A stretch of 64,000 nt of DNA, from positions 1 to 64,000 of the forward strand of contig NZ_JANFNY010000019.1 of NCBI RefSeq assembly GCF_024437745.1. The letters are read 5' to 3'. Position 1 is the first letter of the stretch. Each line of letters starts with the position of its first letter. Below, in pieces: positions 46,190 to 53,798 of this stretch. Under the pieces are notes generated by a model. It was not told the DNA's origin. It did no database searches and saw only the letters and a program-made list of their open reading frames with translations. This stretch comes from Roseomonas sp. GC11 (lineage in GTDB: Bacteria; Pseudomonadota; Alphaproteobacteria; Acetobacterales; Acetobacteraceae). The position numbers and the translations under genes were made by a program.

Positions 46190-46696
46190 ATGGAGAACCG
46201 AACCACGGCGGATGCGTTCCGCACGGCGATGAGCCGCCTGGGCGCGGCCGTCAGCATCGTCACCACGGATGGCCCCGCCGGGTGCCATGGCCTCACCGCC
46301 TCGGCCGTGAGCAGTGTCACGGATGCGCCGCCGACCTTGCTGGCCTGCGTGAACCGCGCGGCGGGCGCCCATGATGTGCTGCGGGCCAACGGGGTGCTCT
46401 GCGTCAATGTGCTGGCCGGGCGGCACGAGGCGCTGTCCGCCCGCTTCGGCCGCCGGGGCCTCACGGTGGAGGAGCGCTTCGGCGATGCCGGGTGGCACCG
46501 CCTGGCCACCGGCGCGCCCGTGCTGGCCGATGCCGCCGTTGCCCTGGATTGCCGGATCGCGCGCGTGGTCGGGGTGGGCACCCACAGTGTCCTCTTCTGC
46601 GAGGTCGTGGAGATCGCGCTCGCGCCGGAGATCGGCGGGCTCATCTATTTCAACCGGGCCTACCACCACCTCGGCGGCGTGCCGGCCCATGCCTGA
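46190..46696 (+). CDS. iacG: flavin reductase (IacG-like)
   Basis: 168 residues of the HpaC/ActVB flavin reductase family: AFRTAMSRLGAAVSIVTTDG, HGLTASAVSSVTDAPPTLLA, NVLAGRHE and the C-terminal LIYFNRAYHHLG. It supplies reduced flavin to a two-component monooxygenase, most simply the IacA-like enzymes here. 13 bases after the reductase gene (GAAGGAAGGCAGGCC precedes the ATG). Confidence 0.9.
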   Translation: MENRTTADAFRTAMSRLGAAVSIVTTDGPAGCHGLTASAVSSVTDAPPTLLACVNRAAGAHDVLRANGVLCVNVLAGRHEALSARFGRRGLTVEERFGDAGWHRLATGAPVLADAAVALDCRIARVVGVGTHSVLFCEVVEIALAPEIGGLIYFNRAYHHLGGVPAHA

Positions 46697-46818
46697 GAGG
46701 CGGCGGCCGGCCTGCCCGGCCGCCCCCACGCACGGAACCGCGGCCACATCAACGGATCGCGGGCCGGATACGGGAAGCGCGGGTCTCGGCCATCGCTGAG
46801 ACAGCAGGAGACAGCACG

Positions 46819-47817
46819 ATGAAGCGTCGTACCCTTGGCCTGGCCTCCCTGGGCTGGGCTTCTCTGGGCCTTGCCGCATCCCCGGTGCCGCTGCGCTGCG
46901 CGCAGGCGCAGCCGCCGCAGGGGGCATGGCCCTCGCGCTCCGTCCGCTGGCAGGTCGGCTATGGCGCGGGCGGTGCGAGCGACATGCTCGCGCGCCTCGT
47001 CGGCGGCGTGATCACCGAGCGGACGACAATCCCCGTGGTGGTTGAAAACCGCCCGAGCGGCGGCGCCATCGTGGCGACCGAGAATGTCGTCCGCAGCGCG
47101 GCCGATGGCTACACGCTGCTTCAGGTCGACAATGCCGTGATGGTCTACAATCCGGCGCTCTACACCCGCCTGCCCTTCGACCCGGACGCGGATCTGGCGC
47201 CGGTCGCCTTCGTCGGCCGCTTCCCGCTCTTCGTCCTGGTCCGCAGGGACAGCCCGCATCGCAGCTTCGCGGATCTGCTGGCGGCCTCCCGCAGGGCCAG
47301 CGTGACCTATGGCACGCCATCGGTCGCCTCCCCGCACCATCTGGGGATGGAGCTGCTGAAGATCCGTTCCGGCCTGGAGGCCACGCATGTGCCCTTCCGG
47401 GGCACGCCGCCCGCGGTGCAGGACATGCTCGCGGGCCGCATCGACTGCATGATGTGCGACGGGATGGCGGCGCTCCCGCTGCTGGCCAGCGGCGATGCCC
47501 GCGCCCTGCTGGCGGCGCATGGGGAGCGCCTGCCCTATGCCCTGGACGTGCCCACGGCCCGCGAACTGGGCTTCGACGCCGTGGCGCCCGGCTGGCAGGG
47601 GGTCTGCGTCGCCGCCGCCACCCCGGCCCCGGTGCGGGAGATGATCGAGAGCGCCCTGGCCAGCGCGCTCGCCGCGCCGAAGGTCACCGAGCGGCTGGCC
47701 ACCCTCGGCGCCGAGCGCCCCGCCGGCGGCGTCCGGGAATTCCTCGCCTACATCCGGCAGGAGCGCGCCCTCTGGCGGCCCCTGATCCGCGAGCTCGGCC
47801 TGCGGATGGACAGCTAG
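46819..47817 (+). CDS. Bug/TctC-family receptor inside the iac-like unit
   Basis: 332 residues from the ATG at 46819 (AGGAGACAGCACG upstream). The signal sequence is long (KRRTLGLASLGWASLGLAAS, cleavage probably near CAQAQ). Body: VGYGAGGASDMLARLVGGVI, VVENRPSGGAIVATENVVRS, ATHVPFRGTPPAVQDMLAGR. It uses VPFRG instead of the usual PYRG, shared only with the receptor at 58838. It is flanked by catabolic genes on the same strand, so it probably binds the substrate of the pathway. Confidence 0.9.
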   Translation: MKRRTLGLASLGWASLGLAASPVPLRCAQAQPPQGAWPSRSVRWQVGYGAGGASDMLARLVGGVITERTTIPVVVENRPSGGAIVATENVVRSAADGYTLLQVDNAVMVYNPALYTRLPFDPDADLAPVAFVGRFPLFVLVRRDSPHRSFADLLAASRRASVTYGTPSVASPHHLGMELLKIRSGLEATHVPFRGTPPAVQDMLAGRIDCMMCDGMAALPLLASGDARALLAAHGERLPYALDVPTARELGFDAVAPGWQGVCVAAATPAPVREMIESALASALAAPKVTERLATLGAERPAGGVREFLAYIRQERALWRPLIRELGLRMDS

Positions 47818-47846
47818 GCCGTTTCCCACAACCCCGGAGACCCTCG

Positions 47847-48413
47847 ATGAATCACGATGATCTGACGGCTGCCGTGGCGGCCCTGACCCGCGAAGTGCAG
47901 GTGCTCCGCGCCGAGGCGGAGATCCGCCGCCTGCAGGCCCGCTACATGTTCCTCTGTGACACCCCCTGCCCGGAGCCGGGCTGTGCCGATGATGCCGCCC
48001 GGATCGAGAAGATCCTGGAGCTCTACACCGAGGATGCGGTGTGGGAGGGCGTTGGCGCCTACTACGACAATCAGTTCGGGCGCAGTGTGGGCAAGGACGC
48101 CATCCGCAGGCACTTCCAGGGCTTCTGGGGGCAGAAGCGCGACCCGGCCCTGATCCTGAACGTGCACTACCTGACCTCCGAGCAGATCCATGTGCGCGGG
48201 GACGAGGCGGATGGCCAGTGGGTGCACATGCAGCCCTGGATCTTCTCGGATGGTTCCTCCCTGATCCGCTCCAGCCGCCTCAACAACCTCTTCCGGCGGG
48301 TGGATGGCGTCTGGAAGGTGTCGCGCACGCGGACCGAGAATGTTTTCGTCGCGCCGATGCCGCCGAACTGGGCCGAGAGCCTCCCCTCCGCCTCCGTCCT
48401 CATGGCGGCGTGA
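47847..48413 (+). CDS. NTF2/SnoaL-like protein in iac-like unit
   Basis: 188 residues. After a helical N-terminus (LTREVQVLRAEAEIRRLQAR) it shows the SnoaL-like pattern: Y.F.CD............+..LYTEDAVWEG.........G+DAIR+HF, and HYLTSEQIHVRGDEADGQW...PWIFSDGSSL. Such domains serve as small lyases, isomerases or hydroxylase partners. iac clusters contain two poorly understood small proteins (IacB and IacI); this could correspond to one of them, but I cannot decide which. Confidence 0.7.
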   Translation: MNHDDLTAAVAALTREVQVLRAEAEIRRLQARYMFLCDTPCPEPGCADDAARIEKILELYTEDAVWEGVGAYYDNQFGRSVGKDAIRRHFQGFWGQKRDPALILNVHYLTSEQIHVRGDEADGQWVHMQPWIFSDGSSLIRSSRLNNLFRRVDGVWKVSRTRTENVFVAPMPPNWAESLPSASVLMAA

Positions 48414-48574
48414 CGGGGCAGCCCGGCGCGATGAACCCTCGCGAGGCCACCCCCTGCGGCCGGCCGTCCCGCCGGCGCGGGGGAGCCTTCCCCTCCATCC
48501 AGGCCGGCCCCGCTGCCGGGGAGACCGGCGGCGCCCTGCCGCCGGACATTGCCACCAACCAGGGGAACCGACCC

Positions 48575-49555
48575 ATGACCGCTTCCTTCCATCGCCGTGC
48601 GCTCCTCGCGGCGGGCCTCGCGCCATTGGCGGCCCCCGCGCTGGCGCAGCCCGGCCCCTATCCCTCGCGGCCGGTGACGCTGCTCGTCGGCTTTCCGCCG
48701 GGTGGCCAGTCCGATTTCATCGCGCGCCTCGTCCAGCCCGGGCTGTCCCGGCTGCTGGGCCAGCCCGTGGTGGTGGAGAACCGCGCGGGCGCGGCCGGCA
48801 ATATCGCGATCGAGGCGGCGATGCGCGCCCGCCCGGACGGGCACACCCTGTTCGCGGCCAATGGTGCCTTCGTCACCATCAACCCGCACACCTTCCCCAA
48901 TCTCGGCGTCGATCCACGCCAGCTCGTGCCCGTGGGGATGCTGGCGCAGTCGCCCATGGTGCTGAATGTCCACACGGCGGTCCCGGCGCGGAGCATCGCC
49001 GAATTCGTCGCCTGGGCGAAACCGCAGCCGGAGGTGCTCTATGGCTCGGTGGGCGCGGGCACGCTGGGGCATGTCGCCATGGAGTATCTCGCCGCCCGCA
49101 CGGGCCTGACGAACCTGACCCATGTGCCGTATCGCGGCGGCGGCCCGGCCAACCAGGACCTGCTGGCGCACCGCTTCGCCGGCCTGTTCGATGGCGCGTC
49201 CGGTGCCCTGCCCTTCATCCGCGGCGGGCAGAGCCGCGCCATCCTGGTCACCAGCCCGCAGCGCTCGCCCGTGCTGCCGGAGGTGCCGACGGCTGTGGAG
49301 CAGGGGCTGGAAGGCTTCACCTTCACCAACTGGTTCGCCCTCTTCGCCCCGCCCGCCACGCCGCCCGCCATTGTGCGGCAGGTGAACGCGGCGCTGGGCG
49401 AGGTGATGGCCAGCCCGGAGGTGCGCGGCCGCATCCTGGCCCAGGGCGACACGCCCGGCGGCGGCGGGCCGGAGGGGGTGGAGGCGCTGATCGCGCGGGA
49501 ATACCCCCAGTGGGGCAGCGTCATCCGTGACCAGAAGATCCGCGCGGATGGCTGA
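48575..49555 (+). CDS. Bug/TctC-family receptor, second copy in the iac-like unit
   Basis: 326 residues from the ATG at 48575. Signal peptide HRRALLAAGLAPLAAPALAQ. Body: VGFPPGGQSDFIARLVQPGL, VVENRAGAAGNIAIEAAMRA, LTHVPYRGGGPANQDLLAHR. Its last codons overlap the start of the next gene (ATG at 49548), showing co-translation with catabolic genes. Not a recent duplicate of the receptor at 46819; the two are well diverged. Confidence 0.9.
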   Translation: MTASFHRRALLAAGLAPLAAPALAQPGPYPSRPVTLLVGFPPGGQSDFIARLVQPGLSRLLGQPVVVENRAGAAGNIAIEAAMRARPDGHTLFAANGAFVTINPHTFPNLGVDPRQLVPVGMLAQSPMVLNVHTAVPARSIAEFVAWAKPQPEVLYGSVGAGTLGHVAMEYLAARTGLTNLTHVPYRGGGPANQDLLAHRFAGLFDGASGALPFIRGGQSRAILVTSPQRSPVLPEVPTAVEQGLEGFTFTNWFALFAPPATPPAIVRQVNAALGEVMASPEVRGRILAQGDTPGGGGPEGVEALIAREYPQWGSVIRDQKIRADG

Positions 49556-49985
49556 CAGGGACGGGAGAACCGATTTGCACACCAAGAACCGTGACGATTT
49601 CGCGGCGCGCGCCGCGCGCGAGGTGGTGGACCTGCACACCGTGCTGCAGGCCTGGTTCAACGCGGAAGGAAGCGAGGATGTGGCGACCGTGCTCGACCAT
49701 TTCGACGAGGGCTTCACCATGATCACCCCCACCGGCGCCGTGGTGACCTACGACGCGGCCAGGGCCGGCTTCGCGGCGGGCCGTGGCGGGCGCAGGAGCC
49801 TGGTCATGGAGATCAGCGACGTGGTGGTGCGCCATGTGGACGCCACCTCCGCGCTGGTCAGTTACCGGGAGCGGCAGACCCAGGATGGCAAGGTGACGAA
49901 CCGCCTCTCCACGGCACTGCTGCTGGACCGCCCGGATCGCGCGGCGCCCGTCTGGCGGCACCTGCAGGAAACCTGGCAGCCCTGA
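49548..49985 (+). CDS. small NTF2-like protein, translationally coupled to a Bug gene
   Basis: 145 residues from the ATG at 49548, overlapping the receptor's stop by 8 bases. NTF2-like layout: VVDLHTVLQAWFNAEGSEDV, FDEGFTMITPTGAVVTYDAA, LVSYRERQTQDGKVTNRLST and a closing WRHLQETW. DUF4440/SgcJ-like proteins of this size are common beside catabolic enzymes. No catalytic residue can be assigned. Candidate for the second small iac protein. Confidence 0.7.
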   Translation: MADRDGRTDLHTKNRDDFAARAAREVVDLHTVLQAWFNAEGSEDVATVLDHFDEGFTMITPTGAVVTYDAARAGFAAGRGGRRSLVMEISDVVVRHVDATSALVSYRERQTQDGKVTNRLSTALLLDRPDRAAPVWRHLQETWQP

Positions 49986-50020
49986 GCCGGCTGCGACGCG
50001 AGGGGAGGGGAGGGGACGAG

Positions 50021-50224
50021 ATGGCGCAGGCCGAGATGTGGGGCACCTACCTGTTCCGCGGCCTTCGGGTGCGGGTGATCCAGCAATGGTCCGACCCTTT
50101 CGGGGTGCGGATGGTGCGGATCGAGATGGCGGCCGGGGAGGATGACAGGGCCGAGGGCATGCCCGAGGAGGCTTTCCTGCGCGAGGCCGCCGCCTGCCCG
50201 CCTGCCGGCGGGGGGCGGCCTTGA
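50021..50224 (+). CDS. small hypothetical protein
   Basis: 67 residues starting MAQAEMWGTYLFRGLRVRVI, preceded by a strong purine-rich site (GGGGAGGGGACGAG). The first 40 residues look like a beta-rich small domain, the rest is low-complexity. It lies between the NTF2-like and dioxygenase genes on the same strand. No family recognised; coding is plausible from codon use and binding site but not certain. Confidence 0.45.
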   Translation: MAQAEMWGTYLFRGLRVRVIQQWSDPFGVRMVRIEMAAGEDDRAEGMPEEAFLREAAACPPAGGGRP

Positions 50225-50268
50225 CCGGGCTGTCCCGGCCAGGGGTGCGCATCCGGCCGGTCGCCGGT

Positions 50269-50312
50269 GCGGTATGGCGGCGCGGTATGGCGGCGCGGTA
50301 TGGCGGCGCGGT
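50269..50312 (+). repeat. 13-base tandem repeat, about 3.4 copies
   Basis: GCGGTATGGCGGC repeats exactly at 50269, 50282 and 50295, followed by the partial unit GCGGT. The unit is not a multiple of three and each contains an ATG, so successive ATGs are in all three frames. Lies 75-115 bases upstream of the intradiol dioxygenase start. Copy-number slippage would change the leader length. Confidence 0.85.
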
Positions 50313-50385
50313 GCCGCCCGCGCCGCTGCGCCGCGCCTTCCCGGGTGAGGCGCCCTCCTACGACTGAACCGCGGGAGGAAACCCG

Positions 50386-51273
50386 ATGAGGAATTTCGAC
50401 GAGGGCCGCATCACCCGCGCCGTGCTGGAACGCCTCTCCGGCGCCCGCTCGCCACGCGCGCGCCAGGTGAGCGAGGCCCTGGTCCGCCACCTGCACGCCT
50501 TTATCCGCGAGGTGAGGCCCACCCAGGCGGAATGGGGGGAGGGCATCGCCTTCCTGACCGGGGTCGGGGCGATGTGCTCGGCGACCCGGCAGGAGTTCAT
50601 CCTGCTCTCCGACACGCTGGGCGTCTCCATGCTCGTCGATGCCATCAACCATGCCGGCCAGGGCGGGACGACGGACACCACGGTGCTCGGCCCCTTCTAT
50701 GTCGAGGGGCCGCCCGAGCTGCCGCTGGGGGCCGATATCGCCGGCCCCTGCGCGGGCGAGCCGATGCGCGTCGAGGGCACGGTGAGCGATACCGGGGGGC
50801 GCCCCCTGCCGGGTGCCTGGGTCGATGTCTGGCACTCGGATGCGCAGGGGTATTACGACGTGCAGAGAGGCGATGCCGGGGCCCCGGGCCTCGCCCTGCG
50901 GGCGCGTTTCCGCACCGATGCGCGGGGCCGCTTCCATTTCCGCTCCATCGTGCCCTCCTTCTACCCGGTTCCGCATGACGGTCCGGTGGGGCGGATGCTG
51001 GAGGCACAGGGGCGGCACCCCTACCGCCCCGCCCATGTGCACTTCATGATCGGCGCCCCGGGCTTCACGACGCTCGTGACCCACCTCTTCCTGGCGGATG
51101 ATCCCTACCTGGATTCGGATGTGGTCTTCGGCGTCAAGGATTCACTGATCCGGCCGCTGGAGCGGGGCACGGGCGGGGCGGTCCTGCGCTATGACTTCGT
51201 GCTGCCCGCGGGCGCCCAGGAAGAGCCGGCCCCGGCGGGCAGCCCAGGGCGTCAGAGCGAGAGGTTGCCGTAG
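50386..51273 (+). CDS. intradiol ring-cleavage dioxygenase, hydroxyquinol/chlorocatechol type
   Basis: 295 residues. The iron ligands have the same spacing as in CatA: Tyr157 (QGYYDVQ), Tyr193 (SFYPVPHD), His217 and His219 (RPAHVHFM). The N-terminal domain (RQEFILLSDTLGVSMLVDAI, then TDTTVLGPFYVEGPP) is of the hydroxyquinol 1,2-dioxygenase branch rather than CatA. Substrate: a hydroxylated or substituted catechol. No maleylacetate reductase is in the window. Its 3' end overlaps the convergent MarR gene by 22 bases. Confidence 0.88.
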   Translation: MRNFDEGRITRAVLERLSGARSPRARQVSEALVRHLHAFIREVRPTQAEWGEGIAFLTGVGAMCSATRQEFILLSDTLGVSMLVDAINHAGQGGTTDTTVLGPFYVEGPPELPLGADIAGPCAGEPMRVEGTVSDTGGRPLPGAWVDVWHSDAQGYYDVQRGDAGAPGLALRARFRTDARGRFHFRSIVPSFYPVPHDGPVGRMLEAQGRHPYRPAHVHFMIGAPGFTTLVTHLFLADDPYLDSDVVFGVKDSLIRPLERGTGGAVLRYDFVLPAGAQEEPAPAGSPGRQSERLP

Positions 51274-51731
51274 ATCTTCTCCGCCAGCCGGGCGAATTCC
51301 AGCATTTCCTCGTCCGCCACGCCGCGGAAGGCTTCCTCGAAGATGAGGCCGGCCTTCTCGCGAACCTGTTCGAGGGCCTCCCGACCCTGGCCGGTGATCG
51401 AGACGATGACCGAGCGGGCATCCTCGCTGGAGACTTCCGTGGTGACGAGGCCCTGGAGCGCCATGCGCTGGATGATCTTCGCCATGGTCGAGAGCTGGGC
51501 CACGGCCTCGTCGGCGATCCGGGAGACGGTGGACGGGCCGCGCGCGTCCAGCAGGCCCAGCACCCGCCATTGCGGGACATCCATGCCGATGGGCTTCAGC
51601 ACCGCGTTCATGCGCCGGTGATAGGCGCCCACGAGCCGCGCCGCATGATAGAGGGGGGACTTCTCGATCCGGTAGAACGGGCTGGCTGGATTGGCTTCCT
51701 GCCGGGGGAGCCTGGGCTTCTTGGGCGGCAT
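51252..51731 (-). CDS. iacR: MarR-family regulator (IacR-like)
   Basis: 159 residues. Winged helix: IGMDVPQWRVLGLLDARGPS, TVSRIADEAVAQLSTMAKII, ALQGLVTTEVSSEDARSVIV with the conserved D-x-R wing. Flanking helices form the dimer. MarR repressors control iac operons in Pseudomonas and relatives and are relieved by indole-3-acetate. Here it is at the far end, transcribed against the cluster. Assignment to iac rests on context. Confidence 0.8.
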   Translation of the reverse strand: MPPKKPRLPRQEANPASPFYRIEKSPLYHAARLVGAYHRRMNAVLKPIGMDVPQWRVLGLLDARGPSTVSRIADEAVAQLSTMAKIIQRMALQGLVTTEVSSEDARSVIVSITGQGREALEQVREKAGLIFEEAFRGVADEEMLEFARLAEKIYGNLSL

Positions 51732-52046
51732 GTCCTGGTCGTGTTCTCGTGGGCCCGGTGCAGGATGGAGGCGTTCCGGCGGGCTGCTCAGGCTTTTCCC
51801 GCTCCGCCCGGGCCATACCGGACTTCCCCCGCGAACTCAAACCGTGATCTGGCGGCCCGCCGGCCAGGCCCCGCGCCTCGGCCCAGGGATGTGGTCGGGA
51901 AATCGGCAAAAAATTGACTGTTCAGACAAGAAAATTTCTAAATCTTGACCGATCGGGCGTGATGTTCCTAGGCTTCCCACCGCAGGATGCGGCCCGGCGC
52001 CGCGTGCCAGACACCGGCTCCAGGCCCGCGAGAGAGGAACGACACC
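51732..52046. other. intergenic region with probable promoter
   Basis: Gap between divergent MarR and binding-protein genes. TTGACT at 51914-51919 and TCTAAA at 51937-51942, 17 bases apart, form a plausible sigma70-type promoter toward the binding-protein gene. GAAAATTTC (51930-51938) lies inside it and resembles GAAATTTC upstream of the iacH gene, so the same regulator may bind both. Confidence 0.45.
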
Positions 52047-53630
52047 ATGCTGCGCCGCAGCTTCCTGAAGACGGCCGCCACCTCGGGCGCCCTGCTGTCG
52101 AGGCCCTCGCTGGTGGCGGCACAGGGCCAGCGCGCGCTCACCTTCATCCCGCAGGCGGATCTCGCGGTGCTGGACCCGGTCTGGACCACCGCCTATGTCA
52201 CCCGCAACCACGGCTACATGGTGTTCGACACGCTCTTCGGCCTGGATGCCCATCTGCGCCCCGTGCCGCAGATGGCCGAGGGCGCGGCGGTCGAGGAGGA
52301 GGGGAAGGTCTGGCGCATCCGGCTGCGCCCTGGCCTGCGCTTCCATGATGGCGAGGCCGTGCTGGCGCGGGACTGCGTGGCCAGCATCCGGCGCTGGGGC
52401 AGGCGCGATGCCTTCGGCCAGGCGCTGATGGCGGCCACCGATGAGATATCGGCCGCCGATGACCGCACCATCCTCTTCCGCCTGAAGGCGCCGTTCCCGC
52501 TGCTGCCCCATGCGCTGGGCAAGGCGCCCTCCCTGATGTGCGCCATCATGCCGGAGCGCCTGGCGCAGACCGATGCCTTCACGCAGGTCACCGAGATGGT
52601 CGGCAGTGGCCCCTTCCGCTTCCGGGCGGAGGAGCGCGTGCCCGGCGCCCAGGTGGTGTATGAGAAATTCGCCGGCTATGTGCCGCGCGAAGGCGGCGCG
52701 CCGGGCTGGACGGGCGGCCCGAAGGTCGTGCATTTCGACCGTGTCACCTGGAAGGTGGTGCCCGACGCGGCCACCGCGGGCGCCGCGCTGCAGAGCGGTG
52801 AGGCCGATTGGTGGGAATACCCGCTGCACGACCTCCTGCCGGCGCTGGCGCGCGGGCGCGGCGTGAAGGTCGAGATCAGCGACCCCACGGGCATGATCCC
52901 GACCATGCGCATGAATACCCTCACAAAGCCTTTCGACAACCCGGCCATCCGCCGCGCGCTTCTCGGCGCCATCGAGCAGGCGGATTTCATGCAGGCCCAG
53001 GTGGGCGACGATCCGCGCATGTACCGCACCGGCGTCGGCGTCTTCTGCCCCGGCACGCCGATGGCGAACGAGGCCGGCCTTGCCGCCCTGACCGGCCCGC
53101 GCGACCTCGGCGCGGTGCGCAAGGCCATCCGTGAGGCCGGTTACCAGGGCGAGAAGGTGGTGATGCTCGCCGGGCAGGACGTGCCCAATGTCAAGAATGC
53201 CTGCGACCTCGCCGCCGACATGATGCGGCGCGTCGGGCTGGAGGTCGACTATCAGGCAGTGGACTGGGGCACGGTCATCCAGCGCCGCGCCAGCAGGGAG
53301 CCGACGGAGAAGGGCGGCTGGAGCTGCTACTGCTCCTCCTGGGGTGGCATCGACCACCTGGACCCCGCCGGGCACCTGATGCTCCGCGGCAATGGCAGCT
53401 TCTTCGGCTGGCCCAGCAGCGAAAGGCTGGAAGCCCTGCGCGGGCAATGGTTCGCGGCGCCCGACCTCGCCGCGCAAAAGGCCGTGGCCGAGGCGATCCA
53501 GCGGCAGGCGCTGGAAGTGGACGTGCCCTACCTGCCCTTCGGCCAGTATATCCAGCCCACCGCCTACCGCTCCGACCTGCAAGGCGTGCTGCCGGGCTTC
53601 GCCACCTTCTGGAACGTCCGCAGGGGCTGA
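52047..53630 (+). CDS. ABC transporter substrate-binding protein, family 5 (peptide/opine type), orphan
   Basis: 527 residues from the ATG at 52047 (GAGAGAGGAACGACACC upstream). Signal peptide RRSFLKTAATSGALLSRPSL. Body: LTFIPQADLAVLDPVWTTAY, FHDGEAVLARDCVASIRRWG, GSGPFRFRAEERVPG, PFDNPAIRRALLGAIEQADF. Strongly similar to the protein at 12645-14231, so the two probably bind related compounds. No permease genes. Located beside the MarR gene and possibly in its regulon. Confidence 0.88.
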   Translation: MLRRSFLKTAATSGALLSRPSLVAAQGQRALTFIPQADLAVLDPVWTTAYVTRNHGYMVFDTLFGLDAHLRPVPQMAEGAAVEEEGKVWRIRLRPGLRFHDGEAVLARDCVASIRRWGRRDAFGQALMAATDEISAADDRTILFRLKAPFPLLPHALGKAPSLMCAIMPERLAQTDAFTQVTEMVGSGPFRFRAEERVPGAQVVYEKFAGYVPREGGAPGWTGGPKVVHFDRVTWKVVPDAATAGAALQSGEADWWEYPLHDLLPALARGRGVKVEISDPTGMIPTMRMNTLTKPFDNPAIRRALLGAIEQADFMQAQVGDDPRMYRTGVGVFCPGTPMANEAGLAALTGPRDLGAVRKAIREAGYQGEKVVMLAGQDVPNVKNACDLAADMMRRVGLEVDYQAVDWGTVIQRRASREPTEKGGWSCYCSSWGGIDHLDPAGHLMLRGNGSFFGWPSSERLEALRGQWFAAPDLAAQKAVAEAIQRQALEVDVPYLPFGQYIQPTAYRSDLQGVLPGFATFWNVRRG

Positions 53631-53657
53631 GAGGCCGTCGGCCGGCATGGGGCATGG

Positions 53658-53797
53658 TCTTGAGAGGGGCTTCGCCCCTCTCAAACTCTCCCCACCAAAG
53701 GCCTGAGGCCTTTGGAAACCCAACAGAAGGCGGGTGCAGGGGACCCCATCCCCTGTCCAAGGGAAAGAAAGGGGGGCGTTTGAGGGGGCAAAGCCCG
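53658..53797 (+). repeat. type A repeat (copy 4) followed by a type B repeat
   Basis: Type A: TTGAGAGGGGC-TTC-GCCCCTCTCAA (53660-53684) and CCAAAGGCC-TGA-GGCCTTTGG (about 53695-53715). Type B follows at 53726-53796: GAAGGCGGGTGCAGGGGACC then GTTTGAGGGGGCAAAGCCC, with its last stem arm broken (CGTTC replaces CCCTC). The composite lies between convergent genes. Confidence 0.7.
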
Positions 53798-53798
53798 T

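Noticed and set aside
23805-53721. Recurring N-terminal peptide beginning MGFQRPQAFG on several genes
   Set aside because: It is translation of the type A intergenic repeat. Including it would wrongly extend catC, a LysR gene and others.
23805-53797. Possible CRISPR or transposon array from repeated sequence
   Set aside because: The copies are far apart, in both orientations, with no regular spacers and no cas genes; they fit terminator-like dispersed repeats.
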